A DNA stretch of 64,000 nucleotides from Capitulum mitella (GCA_030062745.1 CP099854.1:10256014-10320013); one strand, 5' to 3'. Positions 47,956 to 59,245 are shown, counted from the first letter of the stretch. Numbers and translations are program-made. The notes: generated by a model not told the origin, from the letters alone.

Positions 47956-49128
47956 TTGGCAGCGGTCCCAAGCAAGCGGCGGCGGCCATCCACGTTTACC
48001 GGACGACCATGGAGACGTGTTGACTGGAATGCCCTTTCGCTGGACCTGTTGGCAGCAGACTGGCAGCCAGTCTATTCCGCTAGCATCGTTGATAGGAAGG
48101 TCTCTGCGTTCACGCAGATCTGGAACGAGACGGTCCACGGACACTGTCCACTAATTACGGTGACTTCGCGAAGACCAAGCTGCCCGTGGCTACGACACAA
48201 TCCAGAAGTGACAACAGCGATGGAAGAAAGAACTGAAGCCTGGAAGACCTGGGAGCGTCAGCGTACCCCTGAGTCGCGCCGCGCGTATCAGCAGAGCCCG
48301 AACCGCGTCAAAAGCCTGCTTACGGCCGCGCGACGCTCGTTCCTGTGCGATGGTGTTCTGAGTGACGGGCGAGGATTTTGGGACCGCCTCAAACGGTTCG
48401 GCCTACAGCCTGCCCAGAAGCCAACCGCTGTTGACATAGCCGACAGAGCAGACGACCTGAACGCGCACTTCGCTGCTGTGGGCCTCCGGATCGCGGCCGA
48501 GGCAGCGGCAGGTGGCACCGCCTTCAGCGGCCCGGCAGGAGGCGCCGCCGTTCCGGCAGGCACTGCCGGAACGGCGGCGCCACCTGCCGGGCCCCGACCC
48601 CACCGTGTCTGTGCGGCAGCGCTCACCCTGCGCCCGGTGACGTTGCCAGAGCTATCCGCGGCTGTCGCGCACCTGAATCAGACCAAGGCTGTTGGCACTG
48701 ACGACATTCCTCTGTTTGCCTCGAAGAAATGTTTTTTTTTCTGTTATCGGGACACACATCACGACCATAGTTAATTGCTCCATCAGAACTAGAACTTTTC
48801 CTGACGGCGGGAAAATTGCCCGTGTCATACCAGTGTACAAGTCAGGCGATTTATCCGATTTGAACAACTTTCGACCTATCTCTGTCCTACCAGTCATGTC
48901 AAAAATTATTCATGAAGTCGTGTGCACCCAACTGTCGGTGTACCTACTTCGTAACCATGTAACGTCGCCGTCTCAGTATGCCTAACGACCCAGTCACTCT
49001 ACGGAGGACGCCGTGCTTGACTCGGTCGAGTGGTCAGCAAAGATCATTGATGCCGGTCACGTCGTATTTCTTACGACAATTGACTTGAGCAAGGCCTTCA
49101 ACAGTGCTGATCACGGTACTGAAAAAAA
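47956..49128 (+). mobile_element. LINE (jockey/CR1-like) fragment, linker plus N-terminal RT
   Basis: A 240-codon frame covers the endonuclease-RT linker: PWRRVDWNALSLDLLAADW, PWLRHNPEVTTAMEERTEAW and SRRAYQQSPNRVKSLLTAAR. It ends at the RT approach LPELSAAVAHLNQTKAVGTDD (about 48,648). A frame break near 48,718 leads to GGKIARVIPVYKSGDLSDLNNFRPISVLPV (split here as GGKIARVIPVYKSGD and LNNFRPISVLP, about 48,810-48,895). After one stop come RPSHSTEDAVLDSVEW and motif A, LTTIDLSKAFNSADHG (about 49,076). It is truncated at about 49,128, so the catalytic motif C is missing. The linker shares DLLDEYF/DLNAHFAAVGLRIAAE-type sequence with the LINE at 0.5-2.2 kb. Confidence 0.8.
48529..48593. repeat. 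31-bp-arm near-perfect hairpin inside LINE linker
   Basis: Arms at 48,529-48,559 and 48,563-48,593 pair at 30 of 31 positions around a 3-nt loop. The arms are GC-rich and encode alternating Ala/Gly/Pro. The insertion keeps the reading frame, so the frame runs through the palindrome. Confidence 0.92.
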
Positions 49129-49252
49129 AACTAGAATATCACGTAACGATACCCTGGTTCGGACCAGTTGACCGAGAGTCTCTGCGACCACTGGCGCCCT
49201 CACAGCCCGAGTCCAGTCCGCAGCCCGCCTCGCGGGCAGTAGTGCCGGAGCT

Positions 49253-49600
49253 CTAACGCCCATGCGATCTCTGCCACACACCGCCGTTGACGTGACCGCC
49301 GCCGCAGTCGCCTTTTCCAACGTCGTCACGGCCGTTGTCGCAGCTGCCATCGCCCTTAATGCCGCCGTCGCAGCCGTGGCGGATGTCGAAGTCGAAGCAG
49401 CTGCGGTCGCCGTTGTCGCGATCTCTGCCGCCACCTTGCGAGACTGTCACGGCCGATCGCAGGGGCCGGAAATACCGGCTGTTACGCCAGTATATGCGCC
49501 CGCTGGGCATGCGCACCAGGTAGTTTCCTCGTCCGCCGACACCCATGACGCTCCCCGTCTGGTCCCACAGACCCCCCTTAGAGTCCTACATGAGGATATG
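49253..49600 (-). pseudogene. Ty3/gypsy integrase C-terminal fragment
   Basis: The minus strand at about 49,585-49,455 reads SKGGLWDQTGSVMGV, then GRGNYLVRMPSGRIYWRNSR and YFRPLR. The order W-x-x-T-G-x-V, then R-x-Y-x-V-x-x-P-x-G, then R-N-x-R-x-(F/L)-R-P is the usual C-terminal tail of gypsy-type Pol/integrase. The frame stays open to 49,253 through Asp/Gly-rich degenerate triplet sequence that is probably not part of the domain. A TAG just upstream and the absence of the catalytic core or LTRs show it is a remnant. It abuts the plus-strand LINE. Confidence 0.5.
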
Positions 49601-49619
49601 CTTGTCCGGTAGGGAGAGG

Positions 49620-51230
49620 CTGGAGCGGGCGGGCGCACATGCAGCTACAAATTTAGCTGCATACACCCGAACCGAGACACATGTAGTTACATGTACAAAA
49701 CTACGTGTAGTCACTACATAAGTAAAACATATAAAAGCATAAAACATAAGTAAAAAAGAACCAGCAAAAGAACAGTATGTAAAAAACACCCAACAAAAAG
49801 TAAACCAGGCAGTCAACATGGCTTATTACTTGGCGACATAAGCACTCAGCAAGCACTGGTAGAAATATATGTCGCTGTGAGGCAGTGGAAAACAATGACT
49901 GTCAAGACTACTGACTGAATGCCTGAATGACCGACCTGAGTGACTGAGTACTGTTTGTAGACTTAGGATGCCCTCAGCTCAGAGGCTTATCAAATTCAAA
50001 CGCATTCCGAGCAGCATCACTGGAGCATTATCTTGACCAATTTTGCCTTTTGGCATAGACCACATAAATATCTATGCAATAAATTATCATGCTTAGTGTG
50101 CTGTAGCTAGTGGGATTGGTACATGATATCTACTTGCAAATTAGCACCAAAAGATTGTCATACCAAGGGAATAGCAAACCTCTCCCAATATAGCAATACA
50201 TTAACAGCTAAGGATGCACTAGCACATCCAAACAAATATATGAACTGCTACCCAAGTAGTGCCACAAACAATAATGCATCCAGGAGAGCCAAATGGGCCA
50301 TGCCACACACCCCCCCCGCCCCTCAATAGCCGGAAATGGGCAAGCTGACACATTTCTGGAATTTTAAGGAAATTGAAACAACGTTTATGAAGGAAAGTTT
50401 CTTTTAAAACTCCTTGAGGAAAAGGAGGCAAAATCCAATGAGTTTTTTGTAATCAGTACACCTTTTTTGGAATTTGCCCCCCAAACCATGAATACCAGCA
50501 CTTTGGATCTGCCTTTGGCTACAAATTTAATGCCTTGGCATGCATGTTTGGATGGCACTGCACCACTTCTCAGCACTAGTTTGGTATTGGCAACCAGTCA
50601 TTTTCACAGGATATAATGGGTCACAACTTGCTTTAACAAAGCATTCTCCAATGTGTTCCCAGTCTATGTCAACTTTGTCTCCTTTAACAAACTAGTGCAT
50701 CCATGGTACCCTAGCGCCTTTTTCTTTTGGAAACCAAAACAAGGGCAAACTAAGCTCTTGGCATTAGTTTGCATCTTTGCTTGTCAGCCCAAATGTGAAA
50801 TGAAGGATACATAAATCATCAACAATTAGATGCATTAGGTATGACCACAATCACAAGCCTTCAGAGTTGTTATAAAATGCCACAGAAACATCAAAACAAG
50901 GACAGGTCATGGTAAGTCAAAAGGCACCACTCAAATTATGTCTGCCCTGTGCAATCCCACTTTTAGGCCATTACCACAGCCAGGTCCCAGCCACAACCTA
51001 GTAACAGTAAAAATATCTTGGTAAGTAGGGTATTACAAACATCGACGTAAAGGTCCCATCATTGCAAAATCCAGTCCTTTTACATGGGCATTTGGTTTTA
51101 CGAACATCCCAAACTCCCTCGCCAATTACTGCAGTCAGACATTTTCTAGCGAGGTGTGATAGCGAAATTGGCCAAAATAAGTCCTATCATTTGTGGCAAC
51201 AGTTTTATTACAATACGCAGGTAAATAGTA
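49620..51230. other. Unassigned AT-richer region
   Basis: No gene or shared repeat is recognised. TGACCT half-sites are noticeably rarer here than in most of the window. Confidence 0.3.
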
Positions 51231-51251
51231 TTTTAAGAACGCAGAAACCAA

Positions 51252-51450
51252 GCGGTATACGGGACCAAGCTGTATACCGCTGGATTCCTTGGGCCCACAT
51301 ATATCAAGTGCTCATTGGTCCGTGGCACTAGCTCAATTAGAGGCCAAATGGCGAGGGGTGCCTACCACCCGCACCCTCGTCATCTCTGCGAATGCAAATC
51401 CCTGCCGTCCGGCAAGGGTTACGACTGAGTAAGAGTTTGGAATTTGCAAC
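51252..51450 (+). mobile_element. tRNA-like SINE, copy 2
   Basis: Shares GCTGGATTCCTTGGGCCCAC, ATATCAAGTGCTCATTGGTC, GGCCAAATGGCGAGGGGTGC and TGCCGTCCGGCAAGGGT with the inverted copy at 51,852-52,050, and is more distantly related to copies at 21.4 and 58.4 kb. It is preceded by a 10-bp palindrome pair AGCGGTATAC / GTATACCGCT. Confidence 0.65.
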
Positions 51451-51460
51451 CCCATCCGGC

Positions 51461-51521
51461 GCTCCAGAGCACAAGCAACCGTTGGTGCTGATGGCAGCAA
51501 CGGTTGCTTGTGCTCTGGAGC
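51461..51521. repeat. Perfect 24-bp-arm hairpin
   Basis: GCTCCAGAGCACAAGCAACC plus GTTG (51,461-51,484) and its exact reverse complement (51,498-51,521) flank a 13-nt loop. No mismatch is seen. It lies between the two inverted SINE copies. Confidence 0.95.
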
Positions 51522-51851
51522 ATTGTTTACATTAGACTCCCAGTGACTCACTCCCAGTGACGTCACTGCGGGGTCATTGCTAGCAAAAAAGGCTTTCCTA
51601 TGGCCGATAACACTGGTGACACCCCCCTTGTTGGAACTACTGCTGAGGTATTTGGTTACAGGTTTTCCAGCACCGTCTCTCTGATTGCCGTGAACTTTGA
51701 CACAGATATCTGGTGAACATTGTACATGTTATTGCCTAAACTTCTGAAGTCAGCTCCTTACGAGGTCATTGGCCCATAATCAATTTCACGAGGGCATATC
51801 ATGGGGAAATAACGTTACTGCTAGGTCCTAATCGGATAACAGATGTTTTAA

Positions 51852-52050
51852 TTACTTTACGGTCCAAGTCTTACTCAATCCTACCCTTGCCGGACGGCAG
51901 AGATTTGCATTCGCACAGATGAGGAGGATGCGGGTGGTAGGCACCCCTCGCCATTTGGCCACTAATTGAGCTAGTGCCACGGACCAATGAGCACTTGATA
52001 TATGCGGGCCCAAGGAATCCAGCGGTATACCGCTTGGTCCCGTTAGACTA
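51852..52050 (-). mobile_element. tRNA-like SINE, copy 3, inverted relative to copy 2
   Basis: Reverse complement of copy 2 over about 190 bp with few differences, about 400 bp away. The pair could fold into a long stem. Confidence 0.75.
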
Positions 52051-52059
52051 GATATTGAC

Positions 52060-53380
52060 CTTCTAGGCCAAGTCAACATTATGCTTGGGAACTATAAGTC
52101 AATTTTTCAGAGATAAAAACAACACATTTGGGGCCAAATACGTCTAAAATCGTATTCTGAATAATATTCAGCGCCAAAAAAATGGTTTAAAACGTCTGAA
52201 GGCCAAAAAAGACATATTAGGTAATTGGATTTGCATGGCCTTGAAAGGGTCATTGACCTATCTAAAGTGACCTGTTCACATGAAGACTTGCATTTTGATC
52301 CGACCATGGCCATCATCTGCCGTTAAAGAATTCCTATGACACTAAAACAGTAAAAGAATGCCAGCTGGAGCAAAAATCTCCCTGGAATAGATCTTTGACC
52401 TGAAAAAACCTTAAGTCAACTTTTGAAAACATGTGCAATGAATTTATCTCCAGCTATGCCCGATTTCATGGCGATGTCGTGCGCCGTATTGCCGTGGTCC
52501 CGGAAGCACTGTTTGGGGGTGACGTCCGACCCCTCGTCCGGCGAGAGTTAAACATGGGTGCCACCCATAATATCAGTGGCCCAAACATTGCAACCCTCAC
52601 TTGGATCAAGATAATCTTAGTACTAAATCATAAATGGAGGTCATTTACATTTTCTGACCTTTTGTGGACCTTGGAGGAGTCGCGAGTTATCGGCCTTACA
52701 GCTCGCGAGTCGCGAGCTGATTGGCATTACAGCAATAGTATTTGAGTCCTTACTCGCAGAAAGTCGTTTTGGGCCTTTTGTGTTATGACTCGTAGGGTCC
52801 AATAAAAATTATGATCGATGGACGTTTTTGACGTCTGCAAAGTCATTTTGTCACCTAAAAGGAAGAGAGAGACTCTTTATCATTCTGCAACTGAAGGACA
52901 AAATTACTCGCTCCTTTTCATCTCTCTGTAACGTCGGCTTTGGGAACGGTTGGGGAATGAGGGTCGTAACAGTCACTGCTGCACTGTCCAAGGTGGTCAA
53001 ACAGCGAGTACTGGCAGGGGTCCTCTTTTGGCAAAATGATGAATTAAGGTCAGTGATCTTATCTGATTTCTGGTGACCCCATAGGCGTCACCATGAGGCT
53101 GGAAACGCTTGATAGCATATCAACAACAAACTTAGTTCTTCTTCATAGATGGCCCTCTGGGCCCCTCAAAAGCGTCAGATAGGATCGAATGAAAACTAAA
53201 ATAGATTGATATGACCTGCTTTGTTATCGCTTGTAAGGTCGCTGTTTAGTTTCAAAGGCCAAACGGGGCATCATCGCATAGCAAAAAGACCAAGCTACAA
53301 TTGTGCCTTAATTTCGTGACTTTATCATATCATGAATGGAAATGTTTGGAGAACGCACCGGCGCAATTAGCGCATCGCTC
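52060..53380. other. Unassigned region
   Basis: No gene is recognised. A short direct repeat of about 29 bp (GAGTCGCGAGTTATCGGCCT / GAGTCGCGAGCTGATTGGCA) lies at 52,677-52,735. Confidence 0.3.
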
Positions 53381-53384
53381 CGGT

Positions 53385-53945
53385 ACTGTCAAAAGATGAC
53401 CTAATGGCCAATATTGGCAAGAATTAACCAGTAATGGGCTGTTTTATGACTTGCTAACTTTCTGGGCTTGGGCTAATTTGCACACTTACTGGACTATTAC
53501 AGCGGCTGTTAGACGCGAAATGGCTTGAGGATCTTAGTTGGCCTGTGACGCCATCATTTGTCCTTAGATCTACGTTGACCTCGTCTTCGGGCGTTTGTTG
53601 TTGGTTCGCCTATCACCGTGCAAACTCATGAAACTAACGCATCGCTTATGGACACAGACGGGGCTGTTTCCTACCGAACAAGGAAATGCTGCCGTTTCTG
53701 AAAAGTTCCGGCTCTCCAAATCCGCCAGTCCGTACGGGTGGGGGACGTTTAATGCCACCACCCTTGCGCATTTCTTAAACATCTCTCAAAAAATCAATAC
53801 AACTTACTGAGATTTAAAGCAATCTTTCAACATCAACTGTGCAAATACGATCGAAAATTTGGGAACGAAATCATTTTAGGTCAGGTCTTAGTGACGTAGT
53901 AAAGACGACCATGCGCTGTGATTTGACGTTCAATTTCGCTTCATT
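53385..53945 (-). repeat. Family E dispersed repeat, copy 2
   Basis: Reverse complement of 30,480-31,040 over about 550 bp, with the same start (TGACCTAAAATGATTTC-like) and end. Confidence 0.8.
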
Positions 53946-54001
53946 GCCGCATGGTCGGTGCTTTTACAATGTATGGTGACTATGGCTGGGGACGTATCCA
54001 A

Positions 54002-54026
54002 GGGGGGCATGGGGGCCATGCCCCCC
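54002..54026. repeat. G/C hairpin, 11-bp arms
   Basis: GGGGGGCATGG and CCATGCCCCCC flank GGG. It is similar in style to the foldback at 32.1 kb. A second hairpin, GTCATATGCC / GGCATATGAC, lies at 54,184-54,206. Confidence 0.6.
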
Positions 54027-54264
54027 CCCCCGAGCCAAGCAGTCTACACCAAATACATAGCGATTTCGCACGAATACGGAATAGTGATTATATATACGTT
54101 GCAAAAACAAACATGGTACGCATCCCTCTGAGTTCAATATGAGGTCAGTTACAAAAAAATTGCTGCTTTTTCCTATCAATTTCGTCATATGCCAGCGGCA
54201 TATGACAAAATTTGACATCTGTCCCCCCGCCGACAATCTTGAAGGCGTGCCTGACTATGGCTTA

Positions 54265-54850
54265 AATGGCATATCAGCATGACCTGAAAGTACAATATGG
54301 AGTTGTTCTGACGTCATGCTAGGTCATCCTAGGCCAAATATGTATCTTTAATTTTCCTGGTTCAGTAATAATACGTTTAAAAAGGAGCTGAATGAGCCGA
54401 TTTTTAGACATGGTCAGATACATTATCGAATATTCTGGCAACAATCTGCACGTGCAACTTATACGGCAGTTTCTTGCAAAATTGCAGCATTTCTCGTAGT
54501 CTGACCTTTGTTGGTTTTATGCAGATTTCAGATTAGTTTGCTGGTGCAGAGATATCGGCTTTCGCAATGTTGTGCAACATTCCGTGGAAATGTACAACAT
54601 AGGACAAACTGGCTTGTAGGACCATCCGGAGATGTCAGACCGAGGTCCATAGCATGCTCCTTACGCTCCGTGTTTGAAACTACAAAATGTTGCAACGTTG
54701 CATGTGTGCGATAATTGGATTATTTCACTGCTTTTTGGGCCCAAGGTTATTTAAAAGTATCTTTTTCCAAATTTTCGTGTCAAATAGACCAGGAAAGATG
54801 CATCGCGTAGCTTGTTATAACGGAGATCATATTCGACCCAGTCTGTGACC
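54265..54850 (+). repeat. Family D dispersed repeat, reference copy
   Basis: Full partner of 29,795-30,385 (inverted) and of the half copy at 29,355-29,605. Near the start it reads GCTAGGTCATCCTAGGCCA. With the other copies the family consensus is AGGTCATCCTAGGTCA, a DR4 half-site pair. Confidence 0.78.
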
Positions 54851-56930
54851 TTCGCCTTTTATGGCTTTGGGCTAGCTGGGGCTTAGGAGATTAAGCTGCA
54901 AAGAACATGTTGCTATCCAGACTTCAGTCTTATTTTGCCATTTAGCGCGATTAGGCGACTCTGGAAAAATGATCATTTTTCGAGTTTGACCTGATCTGAT
55001 GTCATCGGTGACCCAAAAATAAAAAGTGCAGAGCCACAGGACCGCAAAGTTCGCCACTATCCATTGGCATCTGAATCAGCCGAATCGGGCGATTGGTTCC
55101 CGATATAGATCTGGGGGTCGTGTACTCCCGCAGTGGAAGGTGGCGAAAAACTTCATCCCATGTCGGGTTAAACGGAAATTCCTATTTTCAATACCTTGTT
55201 GCCATCTAGGCAGTGGGCACGCGTGTCGCGAGCGCGCTTGTTGAGCGTTCACCAGGAACGCTGGAGGAGCGCATGGCCTTCAGACCATAGCTGAGCTTTG
55301 ATGGGACGACGGCCTCGCTAACAACGGAAAACAAGAGTCAACTCTCCCACCCTGACGTTGCCACCCCTCCTTCATTGCCCCCCCCCCCCACCAGCCGGCG
55401 TCAATATTGCTGTCTGTAATGACCTGGCTTGGTCTTGACCCGATAAAGAGCACACAAAGTTGATTTGTCACGAGATGTCACTTCATTTCTGTACTTGACG
55501 TAGTTAACTGCCCGAGAGAGTAACCATTGCTCTTTGTCAAGAAGAGTAATGCAACCTTATCTGACCTGACCTTAACTGGCCTTGGCTGCATGAAAGCATG
55601 TAAAGCAAAACTGATCATCAGAAGGTTTCACTTCCATCTTTTTTTGCATTCCGTCCACGTGGGTCAAAACGGCTACTAGTACAATCTTTCACATGCCAAG
55701 TAACACCATTACTACATCTGACCTGGGTTGGCCTTGACCTGACAGCGGTTAGCCTTGACCTTGTTAACACTTGGGCAGATTTCTGATGCAGAAGATTGCA
55801 ACCTTTTGTTCGATACCCAGTTGTAGGCTCTAAGACGAGTATTGCCGATGATACGATGTGCGAATTGGTGGCAGCTTTTTCGACAAGTCGTGTTTTGCGT
55901 TTTAAGTGACCTGTGACGTCATGAGTTTGGTGACCACGGCTAACGTAGTGTTTTCTGAATCCCAACACTGAGGGCCATCGATTGGTGGCAGACCGGTTCA
56001 GATCCGACGTTAGATCATGAGATAACAGAGGGTGTCCTTCTGGACATTCCCAGGCGGTCGAGGGTGCAAAAACACGCCAGGCGGTGCCGGGTTAATGGCT
56101 GCATCTGCTAGGCGTACAGTTAATTGTCCTGGTAAAGATGTGGTCGTAACACCAATGTACGCTGTGTCATGAAGACTGCCAGCTTCATCGCGACATACAG
56201 GTTGGTAAATTTTATTGGTTTTCTTCAGGTCCTGGTCCTATTGCACGTTGCTGCGCATGAGGAGATTGCTGATCTTTTTGCTTTCGATTTTGGTCCTGAG
56301 AGTGAAACAGACAACACCAAAGACAAGCCACCCAAAAACGCTCATATAAAACACAACTATCTTGAGAATCCGTCACCAGCAGTGGCGACTCATGGTGTTT
56401 GAATCGCACCACACTAGGGAGATCGCTCCGTTGTTCAATAACCAAACAAAGTCGTGCGCCATTTTGGCCTTATGAAGATGAAAAACCGATGAGAAGGGGG
56501 AGGAGAAGAAAGTGTTGCATGCTATAGACTGTGCTGTCGCGTTTTTCGTCATTCTGTATTCGTTCGTTACCGTTACCATCCCGGATCATCAGAGCGAATT
56601 GAAATGCGTCAGGTGTTTGAGGGCGATTTATCGATTTTCCGAAAAAAACCTTGCCTCCAATTTGTCCGATCTGCGAAGACTTGTTTTATACTTATTCTAA
56701 AGATGGAAGCATTTTTTCCGAAACTTTTAGAAAGAATATACCACAACTTCTAATTTTGGCAATTAACACACAGAGCAAAGTGAAACGAAAACAGATTAAT
56801 TTCGTTTCACATAACTTTCGCTCCTCAGTCACAGTCTGTAAGCATACCCTGAAATAGTTAAAGCTGAATGCGCCCTGGTGTGCCCGTATTAAGGAAAACT
56901 TTCTGCCAATATATGCTTATATATATACAT
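54851..56930. other. Unassigned region with a two-unit TGACCT repeat
   Basis: At 55,555-55,800 the words ATCTGACCTGACCTTAACTGG (near 55,559) and ATCTGACCTGGGTTGGCCTTG (near 55,718) are spaced about 159 bp, with partly shared intervening sequence. A poly-C run lies at 55,378-55,389. No gene is recognised. Confidence 0.35.
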
Positions 56931-56931
56931 A

Positions 56932-56933
<2 letters not shown>

Positions 56934-56974
<41 letters not shown>
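56934..56974. repeat. (TA)n microsatellite
   Basis: About 20 TA dinucleotides, preceded by imperfect ATATGC words from about 56,910. Confidence 0.95.
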
Positions 56975-56976
<2 letters not shown>

Positions 56977-58305
56977 TTGAAGATGTATGCGATATGTTAT
57001 TTGATGAATTACATCAACAACAGAAACGTTTGGATATTAAGTGGGCTGAATCCGTTGATAAATTACCGTTTGGGGAAAGTTAGCTTGTCTCGCCATTGGC
57101 TCGCGCCCCCCCCCCCCCATCGTTTGCACAAAACGTCTACCCTGCGTAGATGCGTTCAAGCGATCAAACTGTGAAACATGCAACATGTGTCTGTTGAGAG
57201 CGAGAGTGCTAAGAGTTCTGCCAATTTCATGCCCTTTGTTTCCAGAGTAATCGTACTAAACAATGCAATTAGTAGTCAGCTATGAGGTAATTGTAGGCTG
57301 TACCGCTTTCAGTGTCACCGCACGAAGCGATTAAAAATGAATAACGATCAATACAAGCGGTGTTATACGAAGCCGTCAACAATGATGACGATTCGGATGT
57401 TCTGACTGTGAAACCTGTAGCGGCGGGCGAGGCTGACAAGCTAAGCATTTCACCACTTCCTGGACGTTCACCGACGCTTCGGCGATGAAATGGCCAGCGA
57501 GACTGGAAAAGCAGAATCTGATCTCCCCCAAAATATTGCTCATATGATCGCGCAACGTATTACGGACTCAGTTTCAAGGCATCCTTTGTAAATTAAATGT
57601 TTTCACGTTCAGGACGGTATAGCCAATATATCTCTAAGATGAATTACCTCAAGTCACTTTCACGGACTAACGCCAGCCAAGTCGCCACCGAGTTCCCGCG
57701 GCTCTAGTGGTTGGTGTTCAATATTCAACGATGGACCATTGTCTCCAATTCGCTCATTCTGTAAACCCCGGCCGGACGAGGGGTGTGGATGCTACCCCCT
57801 CCCCCCCCAAGCAGTGTTTTGGAGACCGCGGCAATGCAACGGAGCACAACGCCGCGAATTTTGGCACTGCTGATGGAACATTTTTTGTCGATGAAGAAAA
57901 AAAAATGATCACCCAAGCTTATGTCAAGTCACCAAACTTAACATCATTACTAAATGCCTGCAGAATGATTTTTGCACCAAATGTCGTTTTTGCAGTTTGA
58001 AGGTAATTGGTACGCATAAACGGCACATGACCGGCATGAAATCGAATAAGAATGGTAGTCCGCATGCGAACAGGTGACTTAATATGGGCCAGTGATCTCT
58101 TCACAGTCAGATAAGTAAATGACTCATGATGGCGTATTTAATCTTACAACGTGCCTGTACTTATGTTTGGCCTTAAACATAATAAAAGAGAGGACTTCAA
58201 GATGATTTGGTCATAAATGTGTTGTTTTCAACTCAAGAAAATCGACTTACAGTTCCTAACCATAGCATCTGACCTGACCTGCCAGGTCACTGGTTGACCT
58301 GACGG
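56975..58305. other. Unassigned region
   Basis: No gene is recognised. A segment at 57,700 (GGCTCTAGTGGTTGGTG) resembles a tRNA D-arm, but no B box follows. Poly-C runs occur at 57,107 and 57,800. Confidence 0.3.
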
Positions 58306-58309
58306 GGTC

Positions 58310-58610
58310 GAACGAAGTACCGTTAGATTCCTTGGGCAAGCAGCTATCGATTGCTTTTCGTCTCGTGGTCAGTCAGTGGCCAGATGGTTAGGGGATGCTA
58401 ACCTCCCTCCATCCCGTCATCGGTGCGAATGAAAATCCCCCTGTCTGGCGATGGCTGGGATTTACCATATCAGGTTTCGCGCCAGGTCAGTTAGCTGTTT
58501 CTGTGCAGAAGATGCGTGGCAACAGGGAGAAATCAGACGTAGTGACAAAGGTAAAACTGATGCTGCAGTGAACGTGCACCTATTGCCCCATCTACGAAAA
58601 GAACTACTTA
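58310..58610 (+). mobile_element. tRNA-like SINE, copy 4
   Basis: Contains GTGGCCAGATGGTTAGGGGA, a good tRNA A-box context (TGGCCAGATGG), and GGTGCGAATGAAAATCC, a possible B box with an insertion. Its 3' part (GGTTTCGCGCC, CTGTGCAGAAGATGCGTGG) matches the reverse of 21,300-21,450. The tRNA origin is inference. Confidence 0.65.
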
Positions 58611-58639
58611 AGTTTGCACTGCACACTTGAGCAATGTGC

Positions 58640-58860
58640 ATCTGTTTACCGAATCTGCCGATGGGTAAACCATGTCTTACCAAACTGTGTCACGGCGTCG
58701 ATGTTGACGATTTGCGGGATCTGCTAGGCAGTCATGCGTACCAGGGGTGCCAGTTTGTATTTTGGGGACAGGTTCATGCCACCCCTCTCCCAATGTAGGT
58801 TGCTGCCCCTCCGAAGCTTTTTCTGCCAGTATTAACGTGGGAAAAGAAACAAAGAGAATG
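58640..58860 (+). repeat. Family I dispersed repeat, copy 2
   Basis: Direct repeat of 21,076-21,290, here placed just after a SINE in the same orientation. Confidence 0.75.
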
Positions 58861-59116
58861 TCTGCAATAGATAGGCGACAGACAAAAAAAACGTTAAACG
58901 TAAAATGATCTGGAACATTTTGAAAAGAAATAGTGGCAGATGTTGTGGTCAAATGTGCACACTGTTCAGGGTTGTCGTTTTCTATGGGTATGGTAGTGCT
59001 AAAGGCATACCAATATTGATGTAAACCCCCCAGTGTTCTTTTTGTCCTCAGAAATGTTTTTTTCAGAACACAAGTCTTAAGTCGCAATCGTATATAAGAA
59101 AGGCAGTTTCTGTCTT

Positions 59117-59134
59117 ATGTATATATATATATAT

Positions 59135-59165
<31 letters not shown>
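59117..59165. repeat. Compound (TA)n(GT)n microsatellite
   Basis: TA repeats at 59,119-59,135 are followed by GT repeats at 59,137-59,165 and then GCGCGCGTG. Confidence 0.9.
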
Positions 59166-59174
<9 letters not shown>

Positions 59175-59175
59175 A

Positions 59176-59245
59176 TACAACACATTTTCAGCTATTTGGA
59201 CGCTTCAAACGTCCAAATGATGGAGAATGTGTTGTGTATATCCTG
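59176..59245. repeat. Two-stage stem-loop
   Basis: The inner stem ATTTGGACG / CGTCCAAAT has a 7-nt loop. The outer stem ACAACACATTTTC / GAGAATGTGTTGT pairs at 12 of 13. Small internal loops separate them. Confidence 0.7.

Noticed and set aside
49262..49612. Alanine/valine-rich 116-codon plus-strand frame
   Set aside because: Produced by degenerate GCC/GTC triplets; the opposite strand holds the integrase-like tail.
57695..57735. tRNA-like start GGCTCTAGTGGTTGGTG
   Set aside because: No anticodon stem or B box follows at the right distance.
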